Positions 1 to 9,224 of a stretch of 64,000 nt of DNA are shown in pieces. Source of the DNA: Kitasatospora gansuensis (lineage in GTDB: Bacteria; Actinomycetota; Actinomycetes; Streptomycetales; Streptomycetaceae); assembly GCF_014203705.1 (NCBI RefSeq), contig NZ_JACHJR010000001.1, forward strand, positions 2,542,001-2,606,000, read 5' to 3'. Within the stretch, counting starts at the first letter, position 1. The number at the start of each line of letters is the position of its first letter. The notes below the pieces were generated by a model. The model made no database searches, had not been told where the DNA came from, and saw nothing but the letters and a program-made list of their open reading frames with translations. Both the position numbers and the translations under genes were made by a program.

Positions 1-501
1 CAACCGCCGGCCTCCGGGGCGCGCGGCTTGCACGGGGTGGCGGGGCCGCCCGGCGCCCCTGTAGTCGGGCCGGGGCCTGGCCGCGCCTGGCCGGTGGGCG
101 GGCCCGGCGGACTGCTCCAGCGCTTCGACCCGCCACCGGAGCGCTGGGCGGCGGGGCACCGGGGCGTGGACCTGGCGGCCTCGGTGGGGGCGACGGTACG
201 GGCCGCCGCACCCGGGGTCGTCTCGTTCACCGGGATGGTCGCGGGCCGGCCGGTGGTGACGGTGACTCACCCCGCCTCGGGGAACCCCCCGTTGCGCACC
301 ACCTACCTGCCGGTCACCGGCAGCCTCCCGGTCGGCACGGCCGTCGCGGGCGGCGAGCCGATCGGGGTGCTGGCGACCGGCGTCGGGCACTGCGCGACGG
401 GCTGCCTGCACTGGGGGCTGCTCCGGGGGAAGCGCTACCTGGACCCGCTGGCCCTGCTGGGGACCGGCCAGGCGAGGCTGCTGCCGCTGGACGGCGGGTG
501 A
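1..501 (+). CDS. M23 family metallopeptidase, partial (5' end outside window)
   Basis: This is a LytM/M23-type peptidase domain of the kind that cleaves peptidoglycan cross-links outside the membrane. The frame is open to the left edge, so the N-terminus, probably with a signal peptide, is missing; a TTG at 28 could start translation but is unlikely to be the true start. The first zinc motif HRGVD (HxxxD) is visible. The second site reads GCLHWGL, so a Cys stands where the usual HxH motif has its first His. This variant recurs in actinobacterial members from what I recall of the family, and activity is uncertain. The gene faces away from the TetR gene that follows and normally sits between rpsB and whiG in streptomycetes. 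Confidence 0.8.
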   Translation, partial: QPPASGARGLHGVAGPPGAPVVGPGPGRAWPVGGPGGLLQRFDPPPERWAAGHRGVDLAASVGATVRAAAPGVVSFTGMVAGRPVVTVTHPASGNPPLRTTYLPVTGSLPVGTAVAGGEPIGVLATGVGHCATGCLHWGLLRGKRYLDPLALLGTGQARLLPLDGG

Positions 502-573
502 CGCGAGCTCAGGCTGCGGCTCGGGCTGTGACGGTGGATCGGGTTGGGACGGTGACTCGGCCCGGCTCGGGAC

Positions 574-1203
574 TCAGGTGGCGGTGACCGTCGGGGCCGT
601 CTCGTCGGCGCCGAGCTGGTGGGCGGGACAGAGCCCGTGCAGCACCATCGACACTGCGGAGTCGGAGACCGAACCGGCCCCCTCCGCGCCGGCCCGCTCG
701 ACCTGGCGCACGGCTGCCTCGACCACCCCTTGGAGCAGCGCGGCCGCCACCCGGGGCTGCTCGTGCCCGATCTCCTGCAGGGCCTGGACCACCAGATCCA
801 CCAAGGAGTGGTGCGCGGTCCTGATCCGGTCCCGCGCGGCCTCGTCGAGTTCCAGCGCCGAGATCGCGACGACGGCGCGGTGCCGAGGGTCGGCGGCGAG
901 CGCGAGCTGGCCGCGCACGTAGGCCTCGACCTTGGCGTGCGGGGTGTCGCAGGCCGCCATCCCCGCCTCGATCTCCGCCGCCCAGAGCGGGAAGTCGACC
1001 GCGCACAGCTCCTCGATCACGGCGGCGCGCGAACGGAAGTACTCGTACACCGAGGAGCGCGCCAGCCCGGCCCGCGCGGCGAGCGCGGGGAAGGTCATCG
1101 CCTCCATGCCGCCCTCGGTGAGCAGCGTGCGGGCAGCATCGAGCAACGCTGCGCGCTGCAGCTGACGATGCTCGGCCACCGTGGCCGCCCGGATCTTCGG
1201 CAC
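574..1203 (-). CDS. TetR/AcrR family transcriptional regulator
   Basis: The 209-residue protein has an N-terminal TetR helix-turn-helix: residues about 15-60 contain the run LLDAARTLL followed by GLARSSVYEYF, which is the recognition helix. A variable all-helical ligand and dimerisation domain follows. I chose the GTG at 1203 because the reading VPKIRAATVAEHR is typical of this locus and the frame upstream looks non-coding; AGGAG lies only one base before this GTG, so the start is not certain. The gene lies between the M23 peptidase and whiG on the minus strand. Ligand and targets cannot be read from the sequence. The start region carries an imperfect CTCC...GGAG palindrome that could be an autoregulatory site. 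Confidence 0.85.
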   Translation of the reverse strand: MPKIRAATVAEHRQLQRAALLDAARTLLTEGGMEAMTFPALAARAGLARSSVYEYFRSRAAVIEELCAVDFPLWAAEIEAGMAACDTPHAKVEAYVRGQLALAADPRHRAVVAISALELDEAARDRIRTAHHSLVDLVVQALQEIGHEQPRVAAALLQGVVEAAVRQVERAGAEGAGSVSDSAVSMVLHGLCPAHQLGADETAPTVTAT

Positions 1204-1335
1204 GCTCCTACTGTACGGAGCCCGACGGTCTTCCGGGACGGCGCCATGGGAATCGCCGGGCGTGTGGTGCAACACCCCGGCGCATTCACCTCGACGTACG
1301 CCCTACCCCCGGCCGCGCGCTTGGCCGAACGGCGG

Positions 1336-2364
1336 TCAGCAGACCTCGGAGAGCTTGGCGCGGAGCTGGATCACCGATTTGGTGTGGATCTGGCTGACCC
1401 TGCTCTCGGTGACGCCGAGCACCTGGCCGATCTCGGCGAGCGTGAGGCCCTCGTAGTAGTAGAGGGTCACCACGGTCTTCTCGCGTTCAGGCAGGGTGTT
1501 GACCGCGGTGGCGAGCAGGCGGCGCAGCTCCCGGTCCTCCGCCACCTCGACGGGGTTGTCGGCGCCGGTGTCCTCCAGGGTGTCCATCAGGCTGAGCCGG
1601 TCACCACCCTCCCCGGCCGGGTGCAGCAACTCGTCCAACGCCACCACGTTGGCGAGCGAGAGCTGACTGAAGATCGCGTGCAGCTCCTCGATCGCGATCC
1701 CCATCTCCGCCGCGACCTCGGGCTCGTGCGGCGTGCGGCGCAGCCTGGCTTCCAGGGTCGCGTACGTGCGCTCGACCGCCTTCGCCTTCTGCCGGACGGA
1801 GCGTGGGATCCAGTCCAGCGCGCGGAGTTCGTCGATGATCGCACCGCGAATCCGGCTGATGGCATAGGTCTCGAACTTGATCGCGCGCTCGATGTCGAAC
1901 TTCTCGATCGCGTCAATCAGACCGAACACCCCGGAGGAGACGAAGTCCGCCTGCTCCACGTTGGCCGGCAGACCGACTCCGACCCGGCCTGCCACATATT
2001 TGACCAGCGGTGAGTAATGCAGGATCAGTTGCTCCCGCAGTCTGGCGTCCCCGGTCTCCTTGTACGAGCGCCATAGCAGCTCCAGAGCTGACCGGTCGTC
2101 AACAACGGGCTTTGCCGCACTTGACGCCGACGGCTTGGCCGCCTCGGCTTCGCGACGAGCGGCCGGGGTGCGGGAAGGCGCCTGGACCGGAGCGTCCTCC
2201 GCCGCACTTCGGGACCGCACCCGACCGGCTTGCCTGGTCACCCCCATCACCCCCGGCGCTCTGCTCTGCGCCTCGGCGGCGGGTCGTGCCTCGGCCCCCG
2301 GCCCTGGCCCTCCCGAGGACCGGAGGGCGCCGGTCACCCTGTGTCCGGGAATGTGTGTGGGCAT
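1336..2364 (-). CDS. whiG: RNA polymerase sigma factor WhiG (FliA/sigma-28 class)
   Basis: WhiG is the sporulation sigma factor that directs RNA polymerase to early aerial-hypha genes such as whiH and whiI. The conserved core starts near residue 92 ([22 protein letters not shown]). It contains region 2 ([22 protein letters not shown] and [18 protein letters not shown]), region 3, and region 4 (LPEREKTVV, then [19 protein letters not shown]). The ATG at 2364 gives an N-terminus MPTHIPGHR that resembles the MPQHTSGSDR start I recall for S. coelicolor WhiG. From there the protein is 342 residues, about 60 longer than that homologue because of a low-complexity Ala/Pro/Arg segment. An ATG at 2394 or 2247 is possible. 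Post-translational control by the anti-sigma factor RsiG is known in the family. Confidence 0.95.
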   Translation of the reverse strand: MPTHIPGHRVTGALRSSGGPGPGAEARPAAEAQSRAPGVMGVTRQAGRVRSRSAAEDAPVQAPSRTPAARREAEAAKPSASSAAKPVVDDRSALELLWRSYKETGDARLREQLILHYSPLVKYVAGRVGVGLPANVEQADFVSSGVFGLIDAIEKFDIERAIKFETYAISRIRGAIIDELRALDWIPRSVRQKAKAVERTYATLEARLRRTPHEPEVAAEMGIAIEELHAIFSQLSLANVVALDELLHPAGEGGDRLSLMDTLEDTGADNPVEVAEDRELRRLLATAVNTLPEREKTVVTLYYYEGLTLAEIGQVLGVTESRVSQIHTKSVIQLRAKLSEVC

Positions 2365-2519
2365 ACGTTGGTCTGCGCCGTTCTGCCGAGTCATGTGCTG
2401 ATAGGGAAGGCACTGCGAGCGTAGCGTGACCAAGTCGCTGCGCAGTGCTACCGCCACTCGGTCGTCCCCCGAACCGGTGGTGCACACGGCGTGGCGCTCT
2501 CCGCGCCGACCCCTCGGCG

Positions 2520-3761
2520 TCACTCCTTCCGAGCTCGACTGCTGCGCACCAGCCGCCAGTGCGCGCCACATCTCTCGACGAAGCCGAGCGAGCCCAACTC
2601 GTAGAGCCGCTGCAGGACTTCGTCCGGCGAGAGCCCCGCCTGCCGGGCCAGCCGATCCACCGGCGCGCCCTCCGCCGAGGCGGGCACGGCCTCCAGCACC
2701 CGGGCCACCGGCGGGGGCAGCAGGTCTCTGGGGAGTACCGGACCGGACCGGCGTGGCGCCAGGTCGTCCCCGATCGCGCCGACCAGCTCACCGATCTCGG
2801 CCGCGTCGGTTACCAACGTGGCGCCACCACTGCGGATCAGCGCGTGGACCCCGGCCGACAGCTCGGAGGTCACCGGGCCGGCCACACCCATGGTGTGGCG
2901 ATTCAGGTCCCGGGCCCGCCGGGCGGTACTCAGCGCCCCGCTGCGCATGGCGGCTTCGACCACCACGGTGCCCCGGGTGAGAGCTGCTATCACTCGATTG
3001 CGGAGCACGAAGCGGAACCGGTTCGGGTGCTCACCGGGTGGCAGCTCACTGAGCAGCAGGCCCTGGGCGGCGATCCGGGCGATCAGTTCCGAGTTGCCGG
3101 CCGGGTAGGCCACGTCCACCCCGCAGGCCAGCACGCCGAGGGTGACTCCGCCGACCGCGAGCGCGCCCCGGTGGGCTGCCGCGTCGATGCCGTATGCGGC
3201 GCCGGAGACCACCACCCAGCCCCGCTCGGCCAGTTGGGCCGAGAGCTCGCCCGCGACGTGTGCGCCGTAGGCGGTACAGGCCCGGGCGCCCACCATGGCC
3301 ACCGAGCGCAGGGCGAGCATCCGCAGCGAACCGGTGCCACGGACCCAGAGGCCGATCGGGCGGCCGTCGCCCAGGTCATCGAGCTGGGACGGCCACTCGA
3401 TGTCGCCCGGAATGATGAACCGGCCACCGGCGGCACCCACCCGTTCCAGGTCCGCGTCGATGTCGACCAGCGGGAGCCTGGCGCGGTAGGCGCCGAGCCG
3501 GTCGGCGTCCAGGTCGAGGTAACCCGGGACGGTGCGGCGGTGAATCGCCTCGATCAGGGTGGGCGCACCGACCTGGCTGAGCCACCGGCCGATCACAGCG
3601 TCACCGGGCTCGATCAGCCTGGTGAGGGCGGCCCGGGCACGGCGCTCGGCATCGGCCGCCGGGTGGGCTGTCGACTCCGCCGCCGCTGGTGCGGACGGGC
3701 GTGTCCTCGGTGTGGCCCGCGAGTTGGCGGGGGCTGTCGGGGTCGGGTTACTGCGGTTCAC
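2520..3761 (-). CDS. dprA: DNA-processing protein DprA
   Basis: DprA binds incoming single-stranded DNA and loads RecA during transformation; in streptomycetes its role is less clear. The 413-residue protein has the Rossmann-like DprA fold: [32 protein letters not shown], then [14 protein letters not shown] and [25 protein letters not shown]. The C-terminal winged-helix-like segment is [27 protein letters not shown]. The GTG at 3761 has GGAGG five bases upstream. The ORF extends four codons further to another GTG without a ribosome site. It lies downstream of comM (111-base gap) and upstream of whiG on the same strand. Confidence 0.95.
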   Translation of the reverse strand: MNRSNPTPTAPANSRATPRTRPSAPAAAESTAHPAADAERRARAALTRLIEPGDAVIGRWLSQVGAPTLIEAIHRRTVPGYLDLDADRLGAYRARLPLVDIDADLERVGAAGGRFIIPGDIEWPSQLDDLGDGRPIGLWVRGTGSLRMLALRSVAMVGARACTAYGAHVAGELSAQLAERGWVVVSGAAYGIDAAAHRGALAVGGVTLGVLACGVDVAYPAGNSELIARIAAQGLLLSELPPGEHPNRFRFVLRNRVIAALTRGTVVVEAAMRSGALSTARRARDLNRHTMGVAGPVTSELSAGVHALIRSGGATLVTDAAEIGELVGAIGDDLAPRRSGPVLPRDLLPPPVARVLEAVPASAEGAPVDRLARQAGLSPDEVLQRLYELGSLGFVERCGAHWRLVRSSRARKE

Positions 3762-3872
3762 CTGCGCCTCCACGGTTACGACAGGTTGGACGGGCTGGGC
3801 TGGGCGGCAGATCGGACGGCCGACGCTCGGAGAAGCGGCACAGGCTCCTCGCTCGACGACCGAACCCTGCGG

Positions 3873-5525
3873 TCAGAACTCGCCGCCGACGTCCGCGTCC
3901 GACTCCTCGTCAGGGTGGACGGCAGTGTCCCGGGTCGGCAGACCGCGCTGCACGCCCGTGCGCAGCACCAGAGCCGTACGGACATCGACCCGGGTGGGCT
4001 GCGGACGCCCGGCCAGGTCGGCCACCGTCCAGGCGACACGCAGCACTCGGTCCAGGCCGCGCGCGGTCAACAGGCCGCGCTCCAGATCCCGTTCGGCGTC
4101 AGCCAGCGCGCCCGGAGCCAACTGCCAACGCGTACGCAACGTGTGGCCCGGTACCTCCGCGTTGGTTCGCCATGGTGTGTCGGCCAGCCGCTCGGCAGCT
4201 CGCTCGCGGGCCGCCAGCACCCTGCCCGCGACCTCCCGGGTGCCCTCGGCCCGGGTCGCCTGCCCCATCAGCTCTGCTCTGGTCACCGGCTCCACCTGGA
4301 CCTGGAGGTCGACCCGGTCCAACAGGGGCCCGGAGAGCCTGCTCTGATAGCGGCTCACCATCGTCGGGGTGCATTCACAGCCCTCACCCCGGCGGGAATG
4401 GCGTCCGCAAGGGCACGGATTGGCCGCCAGGCAGAGCTGGAAGCGGGCCGGCAGCCGCACCGAACCGGCTGAGCGGGCGATGGTCACCTCGCCCGACTCC
4501 AGTGGCTGGCGCAGGGCGTCGAGCACCCGTACCGGAAACTCGGGCGCTTCATCGAGGAACAGAATGCCTCGGTGCGCCAACGACACCGCTCCCGGCCGGG
4601 GCAGGCCACTGCCACCTCCGACGATCGCCGGCATGGTGGTCGAGTGGTGCGGCGCGTAGTACGGAGGGCTGTCGATCAGTGGGCGATCGGTCGGAAGCAG
4701 CCCTGCGACCGAGTGGACGGCCGTCACTTCCAAGGACTCGGCCTGGGTCAGCGGCGGGAGCAGCGCCGGGAGCCGCTCGGCCAGCATGGTCTTGCCGGCA
4801 CCGGGCGGGCCTTTCAGGAACAGGTGGTGACCACCCGCGGCCGCGATCTCCAGGGCCCGGCGCGCCTGGTGCTGGCCCGCCACGTCGGCCAGGTCGAGTT
4901 CGGCGGCCCGCTCTGCGGAGAGCCCTCTGACTCCGGCGCCAGGCAGCATCAGCCCGGCCAGCGCCGGGTCCCTGCGGCCCGTGCCGCGGTCGGGCGGCTC
5001 GTCGGGCTCGGGGGCGCCGGTGAGGATCGCGATCAGCTGGCGCAGACTGCGGACGCCCCGCACCGAGACGTCCGGGACCAGTGCGGCCTCTGGCGCGGTC
5101 TGCTCGGCGACGATGACCTGCCGGTACCCGGCGTCGGCCGCCGCGAGCACCGAGGGCAGCACGCCCCGGACCGGCCGGACCCTACCGTCCAGCCCCAGCT
5201 CACCGATGATCAGGAGGTCGGCGATGGCGGCCGGATCGAGCCGCTCGGCGGCCGCCAGTACGGCGCAGGCGACGGCGAGGTCGAAGCCACTGCCGCCTTT
5301 GGGGACCGAGGCCGGGCTCAGACCGACCGTCAGTTTCCGTTGCGGCCATGGCTCTCCGCTGTTCACGACAGCGGCTCGAACGCGGTCCTTGGCCTCGGAG
5401 AGTGCCTTGTCGGGGAGACCGACCAGAGCGAAGGTCGCGAGGCCAGGCTCAAGATCCGCCTGCACCTCCACCACCACTCCGTCCACCCCGACCAGGGCGA
5501 CTGAACAGGTGCGCGCGAAGGCCAT
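3873..5525 (-). CDS. comM: YifB/ComM family AAA+ ATPase (Mg chelatase-like)
   Basis: ComM is a hexameric helicase that helps branch migration during recombination of transformed DNA. The 550-residue protein has the N-terminal ChlI-like domain (residues about 20-165, with VGLPDKALSEAKDRVRAA and VPKGGSGFDLA). The Walker A motif GPPGAGKT is at 239-246, Walker B is LFLDEAPEF, and a Cys-rich patch ANPCPCGRHSRRGEGCECTP comes near the C-terminal domain. The start is the ATG at 5525. It begins one base after the yraN stop, so the two are probably co-transcribed with dprA as a DNA-processing unit. Confidence 0.95.
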   Translation of the reverse strand: MAFARTCSVALVGVDGVVVEVQADLEPGLATFALVGLPDKALSEAKDRVRAAVVNSGEPWPQRKLTVGLSPASVPKGGSGFDLAVACAVLAAAERLDPAAIADLLIIGELGLDGRVRPVRGVLPSVLAAADAGYRQVIVAEQTAPEAALVPDVSVRGVRSLRQLIAILTGAPEPDEPPDRGTGRRDPALAGLMLPGAGVRGLSAERAAELDLADVAGQHQARRALEIAAAGGHHLFLKGPPGAGKTMLAERLPALLPPLTQAESLEVTAVHSVAGLLPTDRPLIDSPPYYAPHHSTTMPAIVGGGSGLPRPGAVSLAHRGILFLDEAPEFPVRVLDALRQPLESGEVTIARSAGSVRLPARFQLCLAANPCPCGRHSRRGEGCECTPTMVSRYQSRLSGPLLDRVDLQVQVEPVTRAELMGQATRAEGTREVAGRVLAARERAAERLADTPWRTNAEVPGHTLRTRWQLAPGALADAERDLERGLLTARGLDRVLRVAWTVADLAGRPQPTRVDVRTALVLRTGVQRGLPTRDTAVHPDEESDADVGGEF

Positions 5526-5526
5526 C

Positions 5527-6057
5527 TCAGACCGCCCCGCGCAGGTGCTCCACCAAGGCGGCACCCTTCAGGCGGTTGACCACGGCGACGAGGTCGATCC
5601 GCACGCCTCCGGGCGGCAACGGCACCGGAAGGACAGCCGGTGTGGGCTCAACGACCTGCTTGCCGCTCCTCGTGCTCCTGCCCGAGCGGGCTTTCCCGCG
5701 ATCGGGCTCAGCTGCCTGCTCCTGCGGGAGCGGCACGGGGAGCCCGCCCGTTGCCTGGACCGAGTCGGCGAGCCGGGCGAAGTGCTCGGGCCAGCGCTCA
5801 CCGAGCCAGCGCTCGGCCAGGTGGCGCAGCCGCACGGCCTTGGTCTGGTCGATGCCTTCGCTCGGCTGCTGGAACCCTCGCTCGGAGCGGGTCTTCACCT
5901 CGCAGACGGCGATCGTGTCCCCGTCCAGCGCGATGATGTCCAGCTCGCCTTCGGCGCAACGCCAGTTGCGCTCCAGGATTCGCAGCCCGCCCTCGGTGAG
6001 CCAGCGGGCCGCGACTTCTTCGCCGTAGCGGCCGAGGCCGTTGTTGGAACTCTGCAC
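5527..6057 (-). CDS. YraN/UPF0102 family putative nuclease
   Basis: The 176-residue protein belongs to UPF0102, a small restriction-endonuclease-like fold family often linked to comM and dprA. The conserved core is visible: [22 protein letters not shown], then [23 protein letters not shown], where Glu, Asp and the ExK triad resemble PD-(D/E)xK nucleases. A Pro/Arg-rich insert of about 40 residues near residue 120 is longer than in most members. The GTG at 6057 has GGAGG eight bases upstream; the earlier GTG of this frame lies inside that ribosome site. Substrate unknown. Confidence 0.9.
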   Translation of the reverse strand: MQSSNNGLGRYGEEVAARWLTEGGLRILERNWRCAEGELDIIALDGDTIAVCEVKTRSERGFQQPSEGIDQTKAVRLRHLAERWLGERWPEHFARLADSVQATGGLPVPLPQEQAAEPDRGKARSGRSTRSGKQVVEPTPAVLPVPLPPGGVRIDLVAVVNRLKGAALVEHLRGAV

Positions 6058-6122
6058 GGCAATCACCTCCGTGCCAGGAGGCTGTCGTATCAGTCCGAAA
6101 ACGGGCCGGAGTTCGTGATTTC

Positions 6123-6149
6123 TGTGGATAACTCAGGCGTTGTGGATAA
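6123..6149. promoter_or_regulatory. Two perfect DnaA-type boxes (TTATCCACA) in tandem
   Basis: TGTGGATAA occurs at 6123-6131 and again at 6141-6149, same orientation, nine bases between. The reverse complement TTATCCACA is the E. coli consensus DnaA box; Streptomyces oriC boxes are mostly TTGTCCACA. They lie in the 194-base gap between yraN and DUF2469, upstream of the yraN start. They could regulate the yraN-comM-dprA unit or titrate DnaA; no binding is shown. Confidence 0.5.
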
Positions 6150-6251
6150 CCGAATCACCCTTGCGGGAGGTTTTTTCAGCAACCTCTGGACATCGGAGCA
6201 GCAGCTGGTAGAGCGTCTCCTCGCGAGGACGGCTCAGCTGCCCCTGCCCGC

Positions 6252-6578
6252 TCAGTTACCGAAGGAGGCGTCGTCCGAGGGCAGCTCGAGATCGCTCTTG
6301 GCCAGCTCCTCGATATTGACGTCCTTGAAGGTCAGCACCCGCACCTTACGGACAAACCGGGCCGGCCGGTACATGTCCCAGACCCACGCGTCCGCCATCG
6401 ACACCTCGAAGAAGACCTCCCCCTGCACCGAGTGCACCTGGAGCTCGTAGTCGTTCGTGAGGTAGAAACGCCGCTCGGTCTCGATCACGTATTTGAACAG
6501 GCCGACGACATCCCGGTACTCCCGATAGAGCTTGAGCTCCATCTCGGTCTCGTACTTCTCGAGGTCTTCGGCACTCAT
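6252..6578 (-). CDS. DUF2469 family protein
   Basis: This 108-residue protein is a conserved actinobacterial family (DUF2469) without known function. It is acidic and starts MSAEDLEKYETEMELKLYRE. It has a central aromatic-rich core (YVIETERRFYLTNDYELQVH, FEVSMADAWVWDMYRPARF) and no membrane segment. The ATG at 6578 overlaps the stop of the upstream NUDIX gene as ATGA, so translational coupling is likely. The association with yraN and the signal peptidase block is typical of streptomycete chromosomes. Confidence 0.92.
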   Translation of the reverse strand: MSAEDLEKYETEMELKLYREYRDVVGLFKYVIETERRFYLTNDYELQVHSVQGEVFFEVSMADAWVWDMYRPARFVRKVRVLTFKDVNIEELAKSDLELPSDDASFGN

Positions 6579-7111
6579 CCAGGCGTCCCCTCAACTCGAT
6601 ACGTCCACCCCATTGTGGACCACCCGGCCCTTCCGCAGAGCCGTACCGGCCGTACTGGCGGACCGTCCGTCAGTAGCAGCCCGACCAGATCCGCCAGCTC
6701 GACCGGGTAGACGGTCTCGTCGGTCTCCCGAAGTTCCGCCACCGTCCACCATCGCGCCGTCAGCAGTTGGGCATGCTCATCGGCTGCGGCTTCCTCCGGC
6801 ACGCTCAGTTCGGTCTCACGGGTACGCGCCAGATGGAACCACTGGTCCTGCTCGAACCGCTGCTCCAGATAGGAGAAGGACACCGTGTCGTACGCCACCA
6901 CCGGCCCGAGTTCCACCCCGGTCAGCCCGGTCTCCTCGGCCAGCTCACGCAACGCCGCGGCACGCAGCCCCTCGCCCGGCTCCGCTCCTCCGCCAGGGGT
7001 GAACCACCAGAACACCCCTGGCACCGCCGGATCCGTGCCCCGGAAGAGCAGCAACCGGTCCGCCTCGTCCAACAGCAGAACCCGCGCCGCCCGGCGCCGC
7101 TCCACCGCCAT
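6575..7111 (-). CDS. NUDIX hydrolase
   Basis: The NUDIX box GX5EX7REUXEEXGU is complete at residues 41-63 (GGAEPGEGLR...RELAEETGL), so a Mg2+-dependent pyrophosphohydrolase acting on a nucleoside-diphosphate-linked substrate is expected. The protein has 178 residues. The N-terminal strand is RAARVLLLDEADRLLLFRG and the C-terminal part contains the helix AELRETDETVYPVELADLV. The substrate cannot be predicted. It overlaps DUF2469 by four bases and lies downstream of the signal peptidase cluster on the same strand. Confidence 0.93.
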   Translation of the reverse strand: MAVERRRAARVLLLDEADRLLLFRGTDPAVPGVFWWFTPGGGAEPGEGLRAAALRELAEETGLTGVELGPVVAYDTVSFSYLEQRFEQDQWFHLARTRETELSVPEEAAADEHAQLLTARWWTVAELRETDETVYPVELADLVGLLLTDGPPVRPVRLCGRAGWSTMGWTYRVEGTPG

Positions 7112-7187
7112 CGCCGACTCCCTCGCTCAACCGCCCGGATCGCGCCGACGTTCCTGCCGCGGCTGTTGTTGCTGCTGCCACCGCCGG

Positions 7188-7931
7188 TCAGCTCCGCCGG
7201 AACCGTCGGACCAGCGAGGCAAGCCCGCCCACCGCCGAGGCCAGCACGATCATCGCCGCGCCGGCGGCCATCGTGATCACGGCGGGCCCCAGCAGTCCGG
7301 GCTTCGCGGCCGTCGGGCCGGCCAGGCCGTCGAAGGCCACCGTACGCCCGCTCAGCCCGGCCCGACCGGCAGGCCAGGCCGTCCCCTCGACCCGGCCGAG
7401 CACCTCGGTGGTCGCCACCGTGCCGCCCGCCAGGTCGAGGTGGCTCCGGGAGTCGAGCGAGGCATCCCGGTTGTCTCCCATCAGGAAGAGCCGCCCCGGC
7501 GGCACGACGGTGGTGAACAGCTTGTCGTTGAGCTGCTGCTTTGCCAGGTATGGCTCGTCGATCGGGTGGTCGTTCACCATCAGCCGGTGCTGCGCGTCGC
7601 AGCAGACCACGGTGTCACCACCGACCGCGACCACCCGCTTGACCATCTGGGCGTTGCCCCAGAGCTGGTCCTGGAAGACCACGACGTCCCCTCGGCCCAC
7701 GGAGTCACCGCTGACCGACCGGGCCAGCACCGTGTCACCCATGGTCAGGGTCGGAGCCATCGACTGGGTCGGGATCCGGTAGGGGCGGTACTGCACGGCG
7801 AGCACGCCGAACGCGCCCACCAGGAGCACGAAGCCGAGCCCGATCACCAGCCCCTGGGCCAGCGCCCCGACGCTTCGTCGGGCCTTCGCCGGACGCGGCG
7901 GGGCAGCCCTCGGGGTCATCACGTCGCTCAC
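7188..7931 (-). CDS. lepB: Signal peptidase I (fourth in the tandem cluster)
   Basis: This type I signal peptidase removes signal peptides from exported proteins at the outer face of the membrane. The 247-residue protein has an N-terminal membrane anchor (about 27-46), the catalytic Ser57 in TQSMAP, the catalytic Lys98 in MVKRVVAVGGDTV, box E GDNRDASLDS, and a second hydrophobic C-terminal segment ending in a basic tail. The GTG at 7931 has GGAGG eight bases upstream; the longer ORF extension is non-coding in character. It is the last of four paralogues, matching the sipW-sipZ arrangement known in S. lividans. Confidence 0.93.
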   Translation of the reverse strand: MSDVMTPRAAPPRPAKARRSVGALAQGLVIGLGFVLLVGAFGVLAVQYRPYRIPTQSMAPTLTMGDTVLARSVSGDSVGRGDVVVFQDQLWGNAQMVKRVVAVGGDTVVCCDAQHRLMVNDHPIDEPYLAKQQLNDKLFTTVVPPGRLFLMGDNRDASLDSRSHLDLAGGTVATTEVLGRVEGTAWPAGRAGLSGRTVAFDGLAGPTAAKPGLLGPAVITMAAGAAMIVLASAVGGLASLVRRFRRS

Positions 7932-8084
7932 AACCGCCACCTCCAGGTCGACCCGCGACCCGCACGGGTGGGCCACGGCGGGTCCGGGAAAGCCGGCGGG
8001 CCGTGGCACGTGCGAGCAGATTACTCGCCAGTACCACGGCCCGCGCAAGACCCTGCGCCACCTCAACAGCAGCAGCCGGGGAGG

Positions 8085-8987
8085 TCAGCGGCGGTAGCGC
8101 CGCAGCCACCAGACCGCAGGCAGTGCGATCGCCGCACCAGCCGCAGGCGGCGCGTAGGGCAGTGCAGCGGCCGCGAGACCCTTCTGGTCGAAGGTGTCAG
8201 GCACCGGCAGCGTCGCCCAGTTGCTGATCGGCCAGGCCACCACGAAGGCCCGTCCGACCACGTTGTCCACGGGCACGGTGCCGCCACCGGGCTGGTCCTG
8301 GTGGAAACGCGAGTCGAGCGAGTCGGCCCGGTGGTCACCCATTACCCAGATCCGGTTGTCCGGCACCTGGACCGGCCCGAACGGCTTGTCGCCGCACGGG
8401 GTGTTGCCGGGGAAGATGTACGGCTCGTCGAGCGCGTTCCCGTTCACCTTGACCGGCCCCGTGCCCTGGCATTCGACCGTGTCTCCGCCGACCGCGATGA
8501 CCCGCTTGATCAGGTCCTTCTCGTTCGCCGAAGGCATCAGTCCGACAAAGCTGAGTACGTCCTGCACACCGCGGACGAACGCGTTGTCGCTCTGCTGGGC
8601 CGGCTCGTCGCTCAGCCAGCCGCCCGGGTCGTGGAAGACCACGACCTCGCCGCGCTCCGGCTCGGCGCCGAACCACGGTGTCAGCTTGTCGACCAGCACC
8701 CGGTCGCCGATCTGCAGGGTGTTCTGCATCGATCCCGAGGGGATGGAAAACGCCTGGACGAAGAAGGTCTTGATCACCAGAGCCAGAATCAGCGCGATTC
8801 CGACCAGGATCGGAAGTTCCTTCCAGAAGGAACGCTGCTTTGGCTTCTTCTTGGGACTCCCTGTCGTCTCGTCGGCCGAGGCCGCCGAAGCGGCGTCCGC
8901 GGACCCGTCGGAGCCGTCCAGCTGCTCGGCACCTTCGCCCTCGGGCTCAGGACCCCCGGAACGGGCACCGATCACCAGATCCCCCAC
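8085..8987 (-). CDS. lepB: Signal peptidase I (third in the tandem cluster)
   Basis: The 300-residue type I signal peptidase has a hydrophilic acidic N-terminal region (to about 45), a Lys-rich stop-transfer KKKPKQR, and a membrane anchor at about 57-77. Catalytic Ser86 is in IPSGSMQ and Lys161 in LIKRVIAVGGDTV, with box E GDHRADSLDSR. A second hydrophobic stretch lies at the C-terminus (AAAIALPAVWW). I chose the GTG at 8987, which has GGAGG seven bases upstream; an earlier GTG at 9032 lacks a ribosome site. About 150 bases separate it from the next paralogue. Confidence 0.93.
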   Translation of the reverse strand: MGDLVIGARSGGPEPEGEGAEQLDGSDGSADAASAASADETTGSPKKKPKQRSFWKELPILVGIALILALVIKTFFVQAFSIPSGSMQNTLQIGDRVLVDKLTPWFGAEPERGEVVVFHDPGGWLSDEPAQQSDNAFVRGVQDVLSFVGLMPSANEKDLIKRVIAVGGDTVECQGTGPVKVNGNALDEPYIFPGNTPCGDKPFGPVQVPDNRIWVMGDHRADSLDSRFHQDQPGGGTVPVDNVVGRAFVVAWPISNWATLPVPDTFDQKGLAAAALPYAPPAAGAAIALPAVWWLRRYRR

Positions 8988-9224
8988 AACATCTCCTCCC
9001 TGCTGTGCGGACGCCCGCGCGTCCGCGCTCACAGTGCCGCACAGCGGGCACCACGCTCTGTGACCGACCGTCAGCCCACATCAGCTCTGCCCGTCACGGG
9101 GCGATCTGACGCCGGCACACCAGCACAGCCTCCGGAGGCGATCGGACCGTACACCGAGCACTCCAGCACTTCTCTACCACTCCAGGCCAGGACGCCCGCG
9201 CTCCCACACGGCGGGACGGGCGAA

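Noticed and set aside
6167..6186. GAGGTT/AACCTC stem with a T-rich loop after DUF2469
   Set aside because: Only six pairs, and the T-run is in the loop instead of after the stem; too weak to call a terminator.
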